Positions 1 to 9,126 of a stretch of 64,000 bases of DNA are shown here, in pieces (positions within the stretch are counted from its first letter, which is position 1; the number at the start of each line of letters is the position of its first letter). The notes below the pieces were generated by a model, which had not been told where the DNA came from, searched no databases, and worked only from the letters and a program-made list of their open reading frames with translations. This DNA is from CAVQCA01 sp963763115. Lineage in GTDB: Bacteria; Pseudomonadota; Gammaproteobacteria; UBA9214. The DNA lies in NCBI GenBank assembly GCA_963763115.1, contig CAVXNM010000033.1, positions 62,001 through 126,000 of the forward strand. Direction: 5' to 3'. A program made the position numbers and the translations under genes.

Positions 1-30
1 CGCATCAAGTTCAAGCGGCTGGATGCCTGA
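1..30 (+). CDS. C-terminal tail of an unidentified protein (partial)
   Basis: The first nine codons read in frame 1 end in IKFKRLDA and a TGA stop, so the window probably opens inside the last codons of a gene. Too little is visible to identify it. The only support is an open frame up to the stop and a plausible basic C-terminus; it could also be a chance open frame. Confidence 0.25.
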   Translation, partial: RIKFKRLDA

Positions 31-414
31 GGGACGATCGCGGGTTCCCTCTTCACATCACCTGACAGTTGCGCCGAAAACCTTCCGAATCTTGAAAAGA
101 AAACGGGATTACGTTTTCAGACACCCGCATTTCAGATACCGGAACCGTCTTGATACGGTGGCCATTTCACGACCAATCCCGTATCACTCCGGCGCCCTGT
201 ACCGATGACCTTGTCACCGATCGACCTGAATTCCATCGCGCGCTAAAGAATTACCGGCGATTGACTGGATACCGGTTGTTCTGCTGTGCGACAATGCCTC
301 GCCTTTTGCCCGCCGGCGCATGACGAATGCATGATACGACGGTCCGGGCGAATTGCCTTGGGGGAGTTGCCGAACGCGTTGAATAACGATTGACACGATA
401 GGGGAAATGGACTG
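31..414. other. Intergenic stretch with no supported gene
   Basis: Short open frames exist on both strands but none has a ribosome binding site or a recognisable protein sequence. The segment presumably carries the promoter and leader of the SPOR-domain gene that begins at 415; an AGGGGA ribosome-binding-like sequence lies just before that start. Confidence 0.4.
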
Positions 415-1875
415 ATGTCCCATCGAGATCACAAGGAACCGAACGAGTTCTCACAAAAAATGCGCAACGAGGGGAAAGCGGGCTTTGGCACCGGCCCCTG
501 GTCGGACCCTGCAAAAATCGGGGTCAAGGCACGGCCTGCGGTGATGCCGCCGGGCAACAACCGGACACGGCCCGGCTCTCCCCCGGTACAGCCAGACAAA
601 CACGCCCCCTGCCGCCTGGGTGATCGCATCCTGACCGGCCTGGCGATCATGTCGCTCGGCATGCTGATCACCGGCGCCATGGGCGCCTATTTGTCATATG
701 ACTCACAACATGTGGCGACAACCACCCGCAGTGAATCCGTGGCATCCGCCGCACTCCTGGAATCGTCCGATGCGCGCTTCGTGGAACTGGAGAGGAGACT
801 GGCACAGGTCAATGATTTTTATGGAGAAAAACTCCACTCCCTAGAGGCGAAAATAGCGCAAACCGTCGATCCTTACGAGGCGCGCCTGACGAAATTGGAA
901 AGCCGGCTGGAAGCATCCGGGGATCCCGATGCGGCACGCCCGCAGAATTCTGAAATCCCGCAGGCGCAGTTCGATGCATCCCGATATGAAGCGCGATTAA
1001 CGACGCTCGAGAATCGTCTCGAACAGGCTTATGCGCCCAATCAAGCCGAGCTCCGGGACATGGAAAACCGAATGGGACAGAGTTATGCCAGCTATGAAGC
1101 GCGCCTGCGGGAAATTGAAGGCCGGCTGATGCAGATCCAGATCCCTTATGAGCAGCGTCTCCAGGCGCTGGAGCAGCGGCAGATTTACGCCTCTGCCCGC
1201 CTCGATCATCTGTCTGCCGAAATGGAATCCCTGATCGACAATCACATGGCCATCATCGAAGCCAGCGCGGCCATGCGGGACGACCCGCCCGCCGCCCCGC
1301 CGGTCGCAGCGTCCCGTGACGTCCCGGTCGACAACGACGCTTCGCAATCGTCGATAGAGAACGCCGCGACAGCGGACACATCCTCCGATAACCCTGTCGC
1401 GCCGGCGTCAAACGAGGTGGTCCGGGCCGCTAAATCACAGCAGTCAACGGCCATCGCACAGCACATCCCACCGACCGGCAAATCGACGGCCGTCATGTCG
1501 GAAGTTCCGGAGACCGGTGTAGTAATTGCGCCAACTCCACAGATCGACATCGCGCAAGCCGAAGCGCCACAGACTCACACCAGGCCGGTTGAAACCGCCC
1601 GTGAGATACGCCAGGGAAGTCCTCCGCGTCAAACCGGAACGGGCGACTGGGTTATCAACCTGGCATCCTATGCCAGCGAGTCGATTGCGGCACGGAAGCT
1701 GGCTGATTTCGGGAGGAAAGGCGTCGCCGCCGAACAATCCGTGGCCAGCATAAACGGCAAAACCATCTACCGGGTGCGCATTACCGGATTCGATACTCGC
1801 AAGGCGGCCAGGGACCGTGCGGAATCGATCCGGCAACAGTTGGGCTTGAAGGAAACCTGGATCACGCGGCAGTAG
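415..1875 (+). CDS. SPOR-domain inner-membrane protein with coiled coil
   Basis: The 486-residue protein has a basic, proline-rich cytoplasmic N-terminus of about 70 residues. One membrane segment follows (about 75-95, rich in Gly, Met and Leu). A periplasmic coiled coil (about 110-290) repeats a YEARLxxLExRL pattern several times. After an Ala/Pro/Thr linker, the last 75 residues form a SPOR domain, starting near GDWVINLASY and including the YRVRI strand. SPOR domains bind denuded peptidoglycan at division sites or act in envelope proteins, so this is probably a septal or cell-wall-associated protein. The regular heptad-like repeats beginning with Tyr-Glu or Tyr-Ala are its most distinctive feature. 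The start at 415 follows an AGGGGA-like ribosome binding site. The precise role is not known. Confidence 0.8.
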   Translation: MSHRDHKEPNEFSQKMRNEGKAGFGTGPWSDPAKIGVKARPAVMPPGNNRTRPGSPPVQPDKHAPCRLGDRILTGLAIMSLGMLITGAMGAYLSYDSQHVATTTRSESVASAALLESSDARFVELERRLAQVNDFYGEKLHSLEAKIAQTVDPYEARLTKLESRLEASGDPDAARPQNSEIPQAQFDASRYEARLTTLENRLEQAYAPNQAELRDMENRMGQSYASYEARLREIEGRLMQIQIPYEQRLQALEQRQIYASARLDHLSAEMESLIDNHMAIIEASAAMRDDPPAAPPVAASRDVPVDNDASQSSIENAATADTSSDNPVAPASNEVVRAAKSQQSTAIAQHIPPTGKSTAVMSEVPETGVVIAPTPQIDIAQAEAPQTHTRPVETAREIRQGSPPRQTGTGDWVINLASYASESIAARKLADFGRKGVAAEQSVASINGKTIYRVRITGFDTRKAARDRAESIRQQLGLKETWITRQ

Positions 1876-2000
1876 CTAGGGAGTCTGTCGCTCAATAATG
1901 ATGCGGGATTCACTGTCTCCTGCCGCCACGGCGCTCAGGTGAAATGTCCGCACGGTTTCAGGTATTGTCGAAGGACGAAACGGATGACAACTGGATCGGC

Positions 2001-2324
2001 TCAACAACGTCCCCGACGGTTCAAGGCAAGAATCAACAATCCGGCTAATAGCAGGGTCATTCCGGTACCGATGATCCATAGCCTCACCGTCTCGAAGAAC
2101 GGCCCCCTGATCATCGGGTGACTTTCCGGCAGAAACCCGATCAGCAGCATTGAAATGCCCGAAAGTACGATGCCGTCCGCTGCGGATTTTCCGGCAATAA
2201 CCGTGTAGGCCAGGGTCTGCAGCAGCATGGCTCCGGCGAGCGCCACGTAGGATTGCGGGAACAGGAAGAACCAGGCGATAGCGGCAGCGGAAATCGCGTA
2301 CACGGTCGTGCGGGTGGATGTCAT
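2001..2324 (-). CDS. Small hypothetical membrane protein
   Basis: About 107 residues starting from the ATG at 2324; a TTG three codons upstream at 2333 is the alternative. Three to four hydrophobic segments are visible: AISAAAIAWFFLF, ALAGAMLLQTLAY, the segment around VLSGISMLLIGFL, and the C-terminal segment around TGMTLLLAGLLIL. A short basic tail follows. I do not recognise the family. It stands alone between the SPOR-domain gene and the divergent DUF1538 module. No strong ribosome binding site is visible, but the membrane-protein composition is unlikely by chance. Confidence 0.5.
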   Translation of the reverse strand: MTSTRTTVYAISAAAIAWFFLFPQSYVALAGAMLLQTLAYTVIAGKSAADGIVLSGISMLLIGFLPESHPMIRGPFFETVRLWIIGTGMTLLLAGLLILALNRRGRC

Positions 2325-2445
2325 GATTTTCAACGCGGAAGTTTATCCGGGTTAATTAGCGCTCACCAGGATGTCAGGCTTGCAAGAATCGCGGCCGGGA
2401 GTATACGACAACCTGGCGGTATGTAAATAGTACAGGACAACGGCA

Positions 2446-3177
2446 TTGAACCAACAGTTTCACCTCATCTCCACGCTCGCCTCCAGTTTCCGTGATTTGC
2501 TGCCGATTATCCTCGTCGTTGCGTTCTTCCAGTTAGTCGTGCTGCAACAACCACTGCCGGCCTTTGGTAATTTGCTGGTAGGTTTCCTGTTCGTGTGGCT
2601 CGGGCTGGCATTATTCGTTCGTGGCCTCGAACAGGCCCTGTTCCCCCTCGGGGAATCGATTGCCTTTGCCTTCGCGCGCAAGGCGAATATACTCTGGCTG
2701 CTGTTCTTCGCCTTCGCGCTCGGCTTCGGTACGACCATCGCCGAGCCTGCGCTGATCGCGATAGCCGATGTCGCGGCCGGGGTTGCCGCCGGCGGTGGGA
2801 TTATCGAGAACCATAAGGAATCACTCGCGTCGTATGCAATGGGTCTGCGACTCACCGTTGCGTTCTCGGTCGGTCTGGCCATCGTTATCGGCGTGCTGCG
2901 CATCATCAAGGGCTGGCCGATTCACTATCTGATCATCGGCGGTTATATCTGCGTAGTCATCATGACATTTTTCGCGCCCCCGGAGATCATCGGCATTGCC
3001 TACGATTCGGGCGGCGTCACCACCTCCACGGTGACCGTTCCTCTGGTGACGGCGCTTGGCATCGGTCTGGCTGAAAGTATCAAGGGACGTAATCCGATGA
3101 TCGACGGATTCGGTCTGATTGCGTTCGCCTCGCTGACACCGATGATTTTCGTCATGGCGTACGGGCTGGTAATCTGA
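2446..3177 (+). CDS. DUF1538 membrane protein, first subunit
   Basis: This 243-residue polytopic membrane protein belongs to the DUF1538 family, predicted transporters of unknown substrate. The start is a TTG at 2446 preceded by AGGA; no ATG occurs early in the frame. Family landmarks are GTTIAEPALIAI near residue 100 and the signature around 185-205, YDSGGVTTSTVTVP followed by ALGIGLAE. Its stop overlaps the ATG of the next gene by one base (TGATG), so the two DUF1538 proteins are translationally coupled and probably form a heteromer. A PII-like and a CBS protein follow, implying adenylate- or nitrogen-linked control of transport. Substrate and direction are unknown. Confidence 0.82.
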   Translation: MNQQFHLISTLASSFRDLLPIILVVAFFQLVVLQQPLPAFGNLLVGFLFVWLGLALFVRGLEQALFPLGESIAFAFARKANILWLLFFAFALGFGTTIAEPALIAIADVAAGVAAGGGIIENHKESLASYAMGLRLTVAFSVGLAIVIGVLRIIKGWPIHYLIIGGYICVVIMTFFAPPEIIGIAYDSGGVTTSTVTVPLVTALGIGLAESIKGRNPMIDGFGLIAFASLTPMIFVMAYGLVI

Positions 3178-3971
3178 TGGGGCTGCTGCAACTTCTCTGG
3201 AAAACCGTCCTCTCGACCATGACCGACGTGTCGCCGATTGCGATCATCATTTTCGGATTCCAGCTGTTCATCCTGCGTCAGCGCATTCCCAACCTGAAGA
3301 GTGTTCTGGTCGGTTTAATCTATGTACTGCTCGGCCTGACCCTGTTTCTGGTCGGCCTGCAGGAAGCGCTGTTTCCGCTCGGTAAACTGATGGCGCAGCA
3401 ACTCACCGACCCCGACTTCATCCGCGGTACGACAACGACTCTCGTGGACGATTTACGCTGGTATGACTACAAATGGGTTTACCTGTTCGCCGCCGCCACC
3501 GGCTTCGCCACGACCATAGCGGAACCCGCGCTGATAGCCGTCGCCATCAAGGCCAACAATCTGTCCGGCGGCACCATCAGTGTGTGGGGTTTGCGCGTTG
3601 CCGTCGCGATCGGTGTCGCCGTTGGTATTACGCTGGGTACCTTCCGTATCGTCACCGGAACCCCCCTCTACGGCTATATCATCACGGGTTACATGATTGT
3701 CTTGATACAGACCCTGTATGCGCCGCGCTCGGTCATTGCCCTGGCATACGACTCGGGAGGGGTAACGACCTCCACCGTGACGGTGCCGATGGTAGCGGCA
3801 CTGGGCCTGGGCCTGGCCACAACCGTGCCCGGGCGCAGCGCCCTGCTTGACGGCTTTGGTCTCATCGCCTTCGCCAGCCTGTTTCCCATGATCACGGTCA
3901 TGGGTTATGCCCAGATCGGCGCCTGGTGGTTGCGCCGCTATGCAGAGCGCCGGCCGGTGAAGTCGGGTTAG
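3177..3971 (+). CDS. DUF1538 membrane protein, second subunit
   Basis: The 264-residue paralogue of the preceding gene has the same architecture: an N-terminal membrane half, TTIAEPALIAVA near residue 115, and YDSGGVTTSTVTVP followed by ALGLGLA near residue 200. It differs by an insertion of about 20 residues after the third hydrophobic segment (LTDPDFIRGTTTT region). It overlaps the upstream stop by one base. Two different copies side by side suggest an obligate two-subunit complex rather than recent duplication, because the copies have diverged outside the signature. Transport activity is inferred from membrane topology only. Confidence 0.82.
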   Translation: MGLLQLLWKTVLSTMTDVSPIAIIIFGFQLFILRQRIPNLKSVLVGLIYVLLGLTLFLVGLQEALFPLGKLMAQQLTDPDFIRGTTTTLVDDLRWYDYKWVYLFAAATGFATTIAEPALIAVAIKANNLSGGTISVWGLRVAVAIGVAVGITLGTFRIVTGTPLYGYIITGYMIVLIQTLYAPRSVIALAYDSGGVTTSTVTVPMVAALGLGLATTVPGRSALLDGFGLIAFASLFPMITVMGYAQIGAWWLRRYAERRPVKSG

Positions 3972-4109
3972 GATCCGTGGGTGACCCTGAGACAGTCAAG
4001 CGAGCACATCGCCGCTCTCGACATGCCGGGCGGCTGCGTGCGGGATACCGCGAGCGGATGCGCAGGAGCCATCGGAGTTTAATGAATTTTGAACATGGAG
4101 TAATCAGTT

Positions 4110-4460
4110 ATGCATTTCAAACTTCTAATAACGCTTGTGGAAGACGACAAGACCAATGCGATCTTGACGGCGGCCCGTGAGGCCGGCGCCACCGGCGCCA
4201 CGGTACTGAGCCAGGCGCGGGGCGAGGGGCTGAAGCAGACGAAAACCTTCTTCGGGCTCAATCTCGAATCGCAGCGCGATATGCTGCTGTTTCTGGTGGA
4301 GGAGCATCTCAGCCGTGACATCCTGGAGCGCATCACCGAAATCGGTGAGTTCGACAACAAGCCTGGCACTGGCATTGCCTTCCAAATCGACGTGGAGGAT
4401 GCCGTCGGGGTTTCGCAGCAAATCAGCCGATTAACTGACGTCGTGGAGGACAAACTATGA
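4110..4460 (+). CDS. PII-like signalling protein
   Basis: The 116-residue protein begins FKLLITLVEDDKTN, has the GATGATV turn and a short T-loop region (RGEGLKQTKTFFG), and ends with KPGTGIAFQIDVEDAVGV, which matches the PII ferredoxin-like fold. The T-loop is short and lacks the uridylylation Tyr context of GlnB, so this is a PII-like regulator rather than GlnB or GlnK. PII proteins bind ATP, ADP or AMP and 2-oxoglutarate and often gate a membrane protein encoded next to them (GlnK-AmtB, SbtB-SbtA). The two DUF1538 genes lie 138 bases upstream. Its stop overlaps the CBS gene by four bases (ATGA). Confidence 0.8.
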   Translation: MHFKLLITLVEDDKTNAILTAAREAGATGATVLSQARGEGLKQTKTFFGLNLESQRDMLLFLVEEHLSRDILERITEIGEFDNKPGTGIAFQIDVEDAVGVSQQISRLTDVVEDKL

Positions 4461-4870
4461 GCGGGGAAAATCCTATTCGCGTCAAGGATGTAATGACGCA
4501 GGATTATCAGACCGTGGACGGCATTATGTCGGTCAAGGACGGGGTATGCAGGATGCGGGACACCGGCGCGGTGGCGCTGATTGTGAAAAAGCGCAACATC
4601 GACGATGAATACGGAATCGTTCTGCTTTCCGATGTGGCGCGGGAGGTACTGGCCAGGGACCGCTCGCCGGAACGCGTGAACATTTATGAAATCATGTCCA
4701 AACCGGTTATCGGCGTCGATCCCGATATGGATATCCGCTATTGCACACGCCTGTTCGAAAAGTTCGGGCTATCCTATGCGCCGGTCATCGTCAATGGCGA
4801 ACTGAAAGGTGTCGTGAGTTACGCCAGCATGGTGCTGCGCGGATTGTGCCGCAACGCCCAGGAATCCTGA
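4457..4870 (+). CDS. CBS-domain-pair protein
   Basis: The 137-residue protein consists of a tandem CBS (Bateman) module: IRVKDVMTQDYQTV with the first repeat to about residue 75, then NIYEIMSKPVIGV with the second repeat to about 130. Such modules bind adenosine nucleotides and report energy status. It starts four bases before the stop of the PII-like gene, so the two are coupled. Together with the DUF1538 pair it forms a four-gene unit with two adenylate-sensing soluble subunits for one membrane complex. No catalytic domain is attached, so a purely regulatory role is inferred. Confidence 0.82.
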   Translation: MSGENPIRVKDVMTQDYQTVDGIMSVKDGVCRMRDTGAVALIVKKRNIDDEYGIVLLSDVAREVLARDRSPERVNIYEIMSKPVIGVDPDMDIRYCTRLFEKFGLSYAPVIVNGELKGVVSYASMVLRGLCRNAQES

Positions 4871-5015
4871 GCATACCGGCAACCGGTTGCCGGTACGAAT
4901 ACATCCCGGTGAGATGCCGTTTTTCCGTTCCGGCCCAGGATGGCTGCCGGCGTGCATTGCCGTTATCATTCCGGGAATTACAGTATCCACTTGACCATTT
5001 CAGGGAGCCAGCTTC

Positions 5016-5129
5016 ATGTTTTCATATGAACGCCATATGATCGTTGCACTTGCCATCGCCGTCGTTGCCATCGTGGCCGTCGTGGCAATTGTTGTCCTGG
5101 ACATTCCCCTGCCCTTCCTCGACAACTGA
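5016..5129 (+). CDS. Small single-pass membrane protein (37 aa)
   Basis: ATG at 5016 is preceded by AGGGAG at a suitable distance and opens a 37-codon frame. A short charged N-terminus (MFSYERH) is followed by an unbroken run of about 20 Ala, Val and Ile residues, then LDIPLPFLDN. This is a classic single-pass microprotein. It lies downstream of the DUF1538/PII/CBS module and ends about 30 bases before the convergent purL stop. Function is unknown; it could be an accessory subunit of the upstream membrane complex, but that is a guess from position alone. Confidence 0.5.
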   Translation: MFSYERHMIVALAIAVVAIVAVVAIVVLDIPLPFLDN

Positions 5130-5160
5130 TCACCACGCCGGGGCGCCTGACTGTTATGAG

Positions 5161-8100
5161 CTATCCAACCCGGACCCGCACATTGCGGAACATGCGCATC
5201 CAGGGACCGTCTTCGTCCCAGTCATCCGGGTGCCAGGAATTCTGCACCGTACGGAAGACCCGTTCCGGATGCGGCATCATGATGGTGACACGACCGTCGG
5301 CCGTCGTCAGGGCAGTGATACCGAGCGGTGAACCATTGGGATTGTCCGGGTAGCGTTCGGCCGCACGGCCGCGGCCATCGACGTAACGGGCCACGACCTG
5401 GCCACTGTCCAGCGCCCGCCGGGCTGCGGCAGAATCACCGAAGTCCGCACGCCCTTCCCCGTGCGCAACGACGATCGGCATGACCGACCCCGCCATGCCC
5501 TCGAAAAGCAGTGACGGGGAGTGAAGAATCTCAAGCTGCGAGAAGCGTGCCTCGAACTGTTCCGAACGGTTGCGCACGAAGCGCGGCCACAACCCGGCGC
5601 CGGGAATCAGTTCCACGAGTCCCGAGAGCATCTGGCAGCCGTTGCATACCCCCAGGGTAAAGCTGTCCGGGCGCGCAAAAAAGTCGGCAAACATGTCACG
5701 TAATTCCGCGTGGAATAGAATGGATTTCGCCCATCCCTGCCCGGCGCCCAGCACGTCACCGTAGGAGAAGCCGCCGCACGCCGCCAGTCCCGTGAAATCC
5801 TTCAGGCCGGCACGCCCCGACAGCAGGTCGCTCATATGCACATCCACGGCATCGAAGCCGGCGCGATGGAAGGCCGCCGCCATTTCGTTGTGGCCGTTCA
5901 CCCCCTGTTCGCGCAGGATGGCGACGCGCGGCCGCACGCCCTGCGTGATATACGGCGCGGCAATGTCCTCGTTGATATCGAATGTGGTCCTGCACTGGAT
6001 GCCGAGATCCGCCGTATCCAGCAGGACATCGAATTCCTCCTGCGCGCATTCGGTATTATCCCGCAGGGCCTGCAGCCGGAAGGTGGTCTCCGACCAGGCG
6101 CGCTGCAGGTCGACGCGCGTATCGCAGAACACCGACAGCGTATCGTGCGTGAACAGGATCTGGTCCGAGTCATTGAGCGTACCGATTACATGGCTGTAAT
6201 GGCCCAGCCCGGCTTCATGCAGGGTCTGAATCGCGCAATCCGTGTCGGTGTGCCGCACCTGGATCACGGCCCCCAGTTCCTCGGCAAACAGGGCGGCGAG
6301 CGGCTTGTCGCCCAGTTCATCCAGTGCGATCGAGATGCCGCAGCGACCCGCAAAGGCCATTTCACAGAGACAGGCGAACAGGCCGCCATCGGAGCGGTCA
6401 TGGTAGGCGAGCAACAGGCCCGCACCATTCAGCTCCTGGATGACGGCGAAGAAGGCTTTCAGCGCGCCCGGATCGTCAAGGTCCGGCGGGTGATGGCCGA
6501 TCTGCCGGTATACCTGCGCAAGCGCCGAACCGGCCAGCCGGTTCTTCCCCTTGCCCAGATCAATCAATATCAGGTCGGTATCGTCATGATCGGTGCGCAG
6601 CCGGGGTGTCAGCGTGCGACGCACATCAAGCACCGGTGCGAACGCCGACACGATCAGCGACAACGGCGCTGCGGCCGTCCGCTCGACGCCCTCGTCCTTC
6701 CACACGGTCTTCATGGACAGGGAGTCCTTGCCGACGGGGATTGCGATTCCCAGCGCCGGGCACAACTCCTCGCCGACCGCCTTCACCGTGTCATAAAGAA
6801 TCGCATCCTCGCCGGGATGCCCGGCGGCGGCCATCCAGTTAGCCGACAGGCAGATCCTGCCGAGACCATCAATACGGCTGGCCGCAATATTGGTGATCGC
6901 CTCGCCGACCGCCATGCGGCCCGAGGCGGGACCGTGCACCAGCGCAATCGGCGTGCGCTCTCCCATCGCCATGGCTTCGCCGGTGTAGCCCTGATAATCG
7001 GAATTCGTCACCGCGACATCGGCAACCGGAACCTGCCAGGGACCGACCATCTGGTCGCGGCACACCATCCCGCCGACAGAACGGTCGCCGATGGTAATGA
7101 GAAACGTCTTGCTGGCCACCGCAGGCAGGCGCAGAACGCGGTAGGCCGCCTCCGTGGCGTCGAGGCCGGAGATCGGAAATTCCGTTTTCCCGAACGTGTG
7201 ATGCCGCACGTCACGCAGCAGCTTCGGGGGTTTGCCAAGCAGCAGATCCATGGGCAGATCGATGGGAGTGTTGTCGAAATAGCCGTCGCCGAGCAGCAGC
7301 CGCGGCTCTTCGGTCGCTTCGCCGAGCACGGCGCAGGGACAGCGTTCGCGTTCGCAGATCGCCTGGAACTCCGCCAGGCGGTCGCTGTCGATGGCCAGCA
7401 CATAGCGTTCCTGCGATTCGTTGCACCACACCTGCATGGGTGACATACCCGGATCGTCATTCGGAATCGCGCGCAGCTCGAAACGTCCACCCCGCCCACT
7501 GTCGTTGACCAGTTCGGGAACCGCATTGGACAGCCCGCCGGCGCCCACGTCGTGTATCGAGAGGATTGGATTGCGCTCGCCCAGAGACCAGCAGGCGTCG
7601 ATGACCTCCTGCGCGCGGCGCTCCATTTCCGCGTTGCCGCGCTGCACGGAGGCAAAGTCCAGGTCTTCGGCGCTGGCCCCGCTCGACATCGAGGAGGCGG
7701 CTCCGCCTCCGAGCCCGATCAGCATCGCGGGCCCGCCCAGCGCGATGATCGGCGTGCCGGCCGGGATTGTGCCCTTGCGCACATGCTCCTCGCGAATCAT
7801 GCCGATTCCGCCGGCCAGCATGATGGGTTTGTGATAAGCACGCAGCTCCCTGCCGAGCGGACCCGGGACCTGCTCCTCGAAAGTCCGGAAGTAACCGCAC
7901 AGGTTCGGACGGCCGAATTCGTTGTTGAACGCAGCCGCCCCCAGCGGGCCTTCGATCATGATCTCCAGGGCGGAGACGGTGCGCGCCGGCCGGCCATGGT
8001 CGCTCTCCCACGGTTGTTCATAACCCGGGATGCGCAAGTTCGACACCGAGAAGCCGCACAGGCCGGCTTTGGGCTTCGCGCCCCGCCCGGTGGCGCCTTC

Positions 8101-9060
8101 ATCACGTATCTCGCCGCCGGAACCGGTCGCCGCGCCGGGGAACGGGGATATTGCGGTGGGATGATTATGCGTCTCGACTTTCATCACCAGGTGAGCGGGC
8201 TCCGCATGCGGAGCATAGGCCCTGGTCTGCGGATCGGAAAAGAACCGCTGCACTGTATAACCCTCCGCAACGGCGGCATTGTCGCTGTAGGCCGACAGAA
8301 TGCCGTCCGGGCTGGCCTCGTAGGAGGCGCGGATCATGCCGAACAGGCTCTTCTCCTGTGACTGGCCGTCGATCATCCAGCTGGCGTTGAAGATCTTGTG
8401 GCGGCAATGCTCCGAGTTGGCCTGCGCGAACATCATGAGTTCGATGTCGGTCGGGTTGCGCCCGAGCGCCGTGAAGTTCTCGCAGAGGTAATCGATCTCG
8501 TCATCGGAAAGGGCCAGGCCCAGTTCACGGTTGGCCACCACCAGCGCCTCACGTCCGCCTTCCAGCACATCGACGCGCGCGAAGGGGGCGGGTTCGGCAT
8601 GCCGGAACAGGGCGTCGGTATCCTGGATGTCAAACAGCACCGCCTCGGTCATGCGATCATGAAGCAGCGGCAGAATCATGTCCCGCTGCGCGGCCGTCGG
8701 GGAAGCGCCGCTGTCCGTCTCGAGGGTATAGATGATCCCCCGCTCCACCCGACGCACCTTTCCGAGGCCGCAGTTGTGAATGATGTCGGTCGCCTTGCTG
8801 GACCAGGGCGAAATCGTCCCGGGACGGGGCACGACGATCAGGGTTAACCCGGTGATATCGTCATCCAGCCGCTGCGGCCCATAGGCCAGCAACTGTTCCA
8901 GCATCGCCTGTTCCTCGCCAGTCAGCCGTTCTTCCAGTTCGGTGATATGCAGAAAATCTGCGGCGATTCGAGCAGCATCCGGCACACGCTCCCTGATCTG
9001 TTGAAGCAGTTTGTAACTGCGGAACTCTGAAAATGCGGGGCCGCCGCGCAGATGAGGCAT
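5161..9060 (-). CDS. purL: Phosphoribosylformylglycinamidine synthase
   Basis: Large-type PurL converts FGAR, glutamine and ATP to FGAM in the fourth step of purine synthesis. About 1,299 residues are read from MPHLRGGPAFSEF, which aligns with the usual PurL N-terminus and follows a GGAG sequence; an in-frame ATG 21 codons upstream at 9123 is less likely. The order is the N-terminal FGAR-binding region, two AIR-synthase-like halves (VKVETHNHPTAISPFPGA; later a VGKDSLSMK segment), and a C-terminal class I glutaminase with the nucleophile in GVCNGCQM and the PHPERVFR triad region. The length is normal and the frame intact. It is alone on its strand; an MBL hydrolase gene ends next to its start. 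Confidence 0.97.
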   Translation of the reverse strand: MPHLRGGPAFSEFRSYKLLQQIRERVPDAARIAADFLHITELEERLTGEEQAMLEQLLAYGPQRLDDDITGLTLIVVPRPGTISPWSSKATDIIHNCGLGKVRRVERGIIYTLETDSGASPTAAQRDMILPLLHDRMTEAVLFDIQDTDALFRHAEPAPFARVDVLEGGREALVVANRELGLALSDDEIDYLCENFTALGRNPTDIELMMFAQANSEHCRHKIFNASWMIDGQSQEKSLFGMIRASYEASPDGILSAYSDNAAVAEGYTVQRFFSDPQTRAYAPHAEPAHLVMKVETHNHPTAISPFPGAATGSGGEIRDEGATGRGAKPKAGLCGFSVSNLRIPGYEQPWESDHGRPARTVSALEIMIEGPLGAAAFNNEFGRPNLCGYFRTFEEQVPGPLGRELRAYHKPIMLAGGIGMIREEHVRKGTIPAGTPIIALGGPAMLIGLGGGAASSMSSGASAEDLDFASVQRGNAEMERRAQEVIDACWSLGERNPILSIHDVGAGGLSNAVPELVNDSGRGGRFELRAIPNDDPGMSPMQVWCNESQERYVLAIDSDRLAEFQAICERERCPCAVLGEATEEPRLLLGDGYFDNTPIDLPMDLLLGKPPKLLRDVRHHTFGKTEFPISGLDATEAAYRVLRLPAVASKTFLITIGDRSVGGMVCRDQMVGPWQVPVADVAVTNSDYQGYTGEAMAMGERTPIALVHGPASGRMAVGEAITNIAASRIDGLGRICLSANWMAAAGHPGEDAILYDTVKAVGEELCPALGIAIPVGKDSLSMKTVWKDEGVERTAAAPLSLIVSAFAPVLDVRRTLTPRLRTDHDDTDLILIDLGKGKNRLAGSALAQVYRQIGHHPPDLDDPGALKAFFAVIQELNGAGLLLAYHDRSDGGLFACLCEMAFAGRCGISIALDELGDKPLAALFAEELGAVIQVRHTDTDCAIQTLHEAGLGHYSHVIGTLNDSDQILFTHDTLSVFCDTRVDLQRAWSETTFRLQALRDNTECAQEEFDVLLDTADLGIQCRTTFDINEDIAAPYITQGVRPRVAILREQGVNGHNEMAAAFHRAGFDAVDVHMSDLLSGRAGLKDFTGLAACGGFSYGDVLGAGQGWAKSILFHAELRDMFADFFARPDSFTLGVCNGCQMLSGLVELIPGAGLWPRFVRNRSEQFEARFSQLEILHSPSLLFEGMAGSVMPIVVAHGEGRADFGDSAAARRALDSGQVVARYVDGRGRAAERYPDNPNGSPLGITALTTADGRVTIMMPHPERVFRTVQNSWHPDDWDEDGPWMRMFRNVRVRVG

Positions 9061-9126
9061 CAGGACTCCGGAATGGGTCGGGAACGGGAGGTGGAAATGA
9101 TACTGGATGGGACTGGCGGGCAAAAG

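Noticed and set aside
23..208. 61-codon frame near the left edge
   Set aside because: Basic, low-complexity sequence with no ribosome binding site or family match.
5836..7443. 535-codon open frame on the plus strand opposite purL
   Set aside because: It is the reverse of an intact purL gene, has low-complexity Arg/His/Gln composition and no start signal; it is a GC-rich shadow frame.
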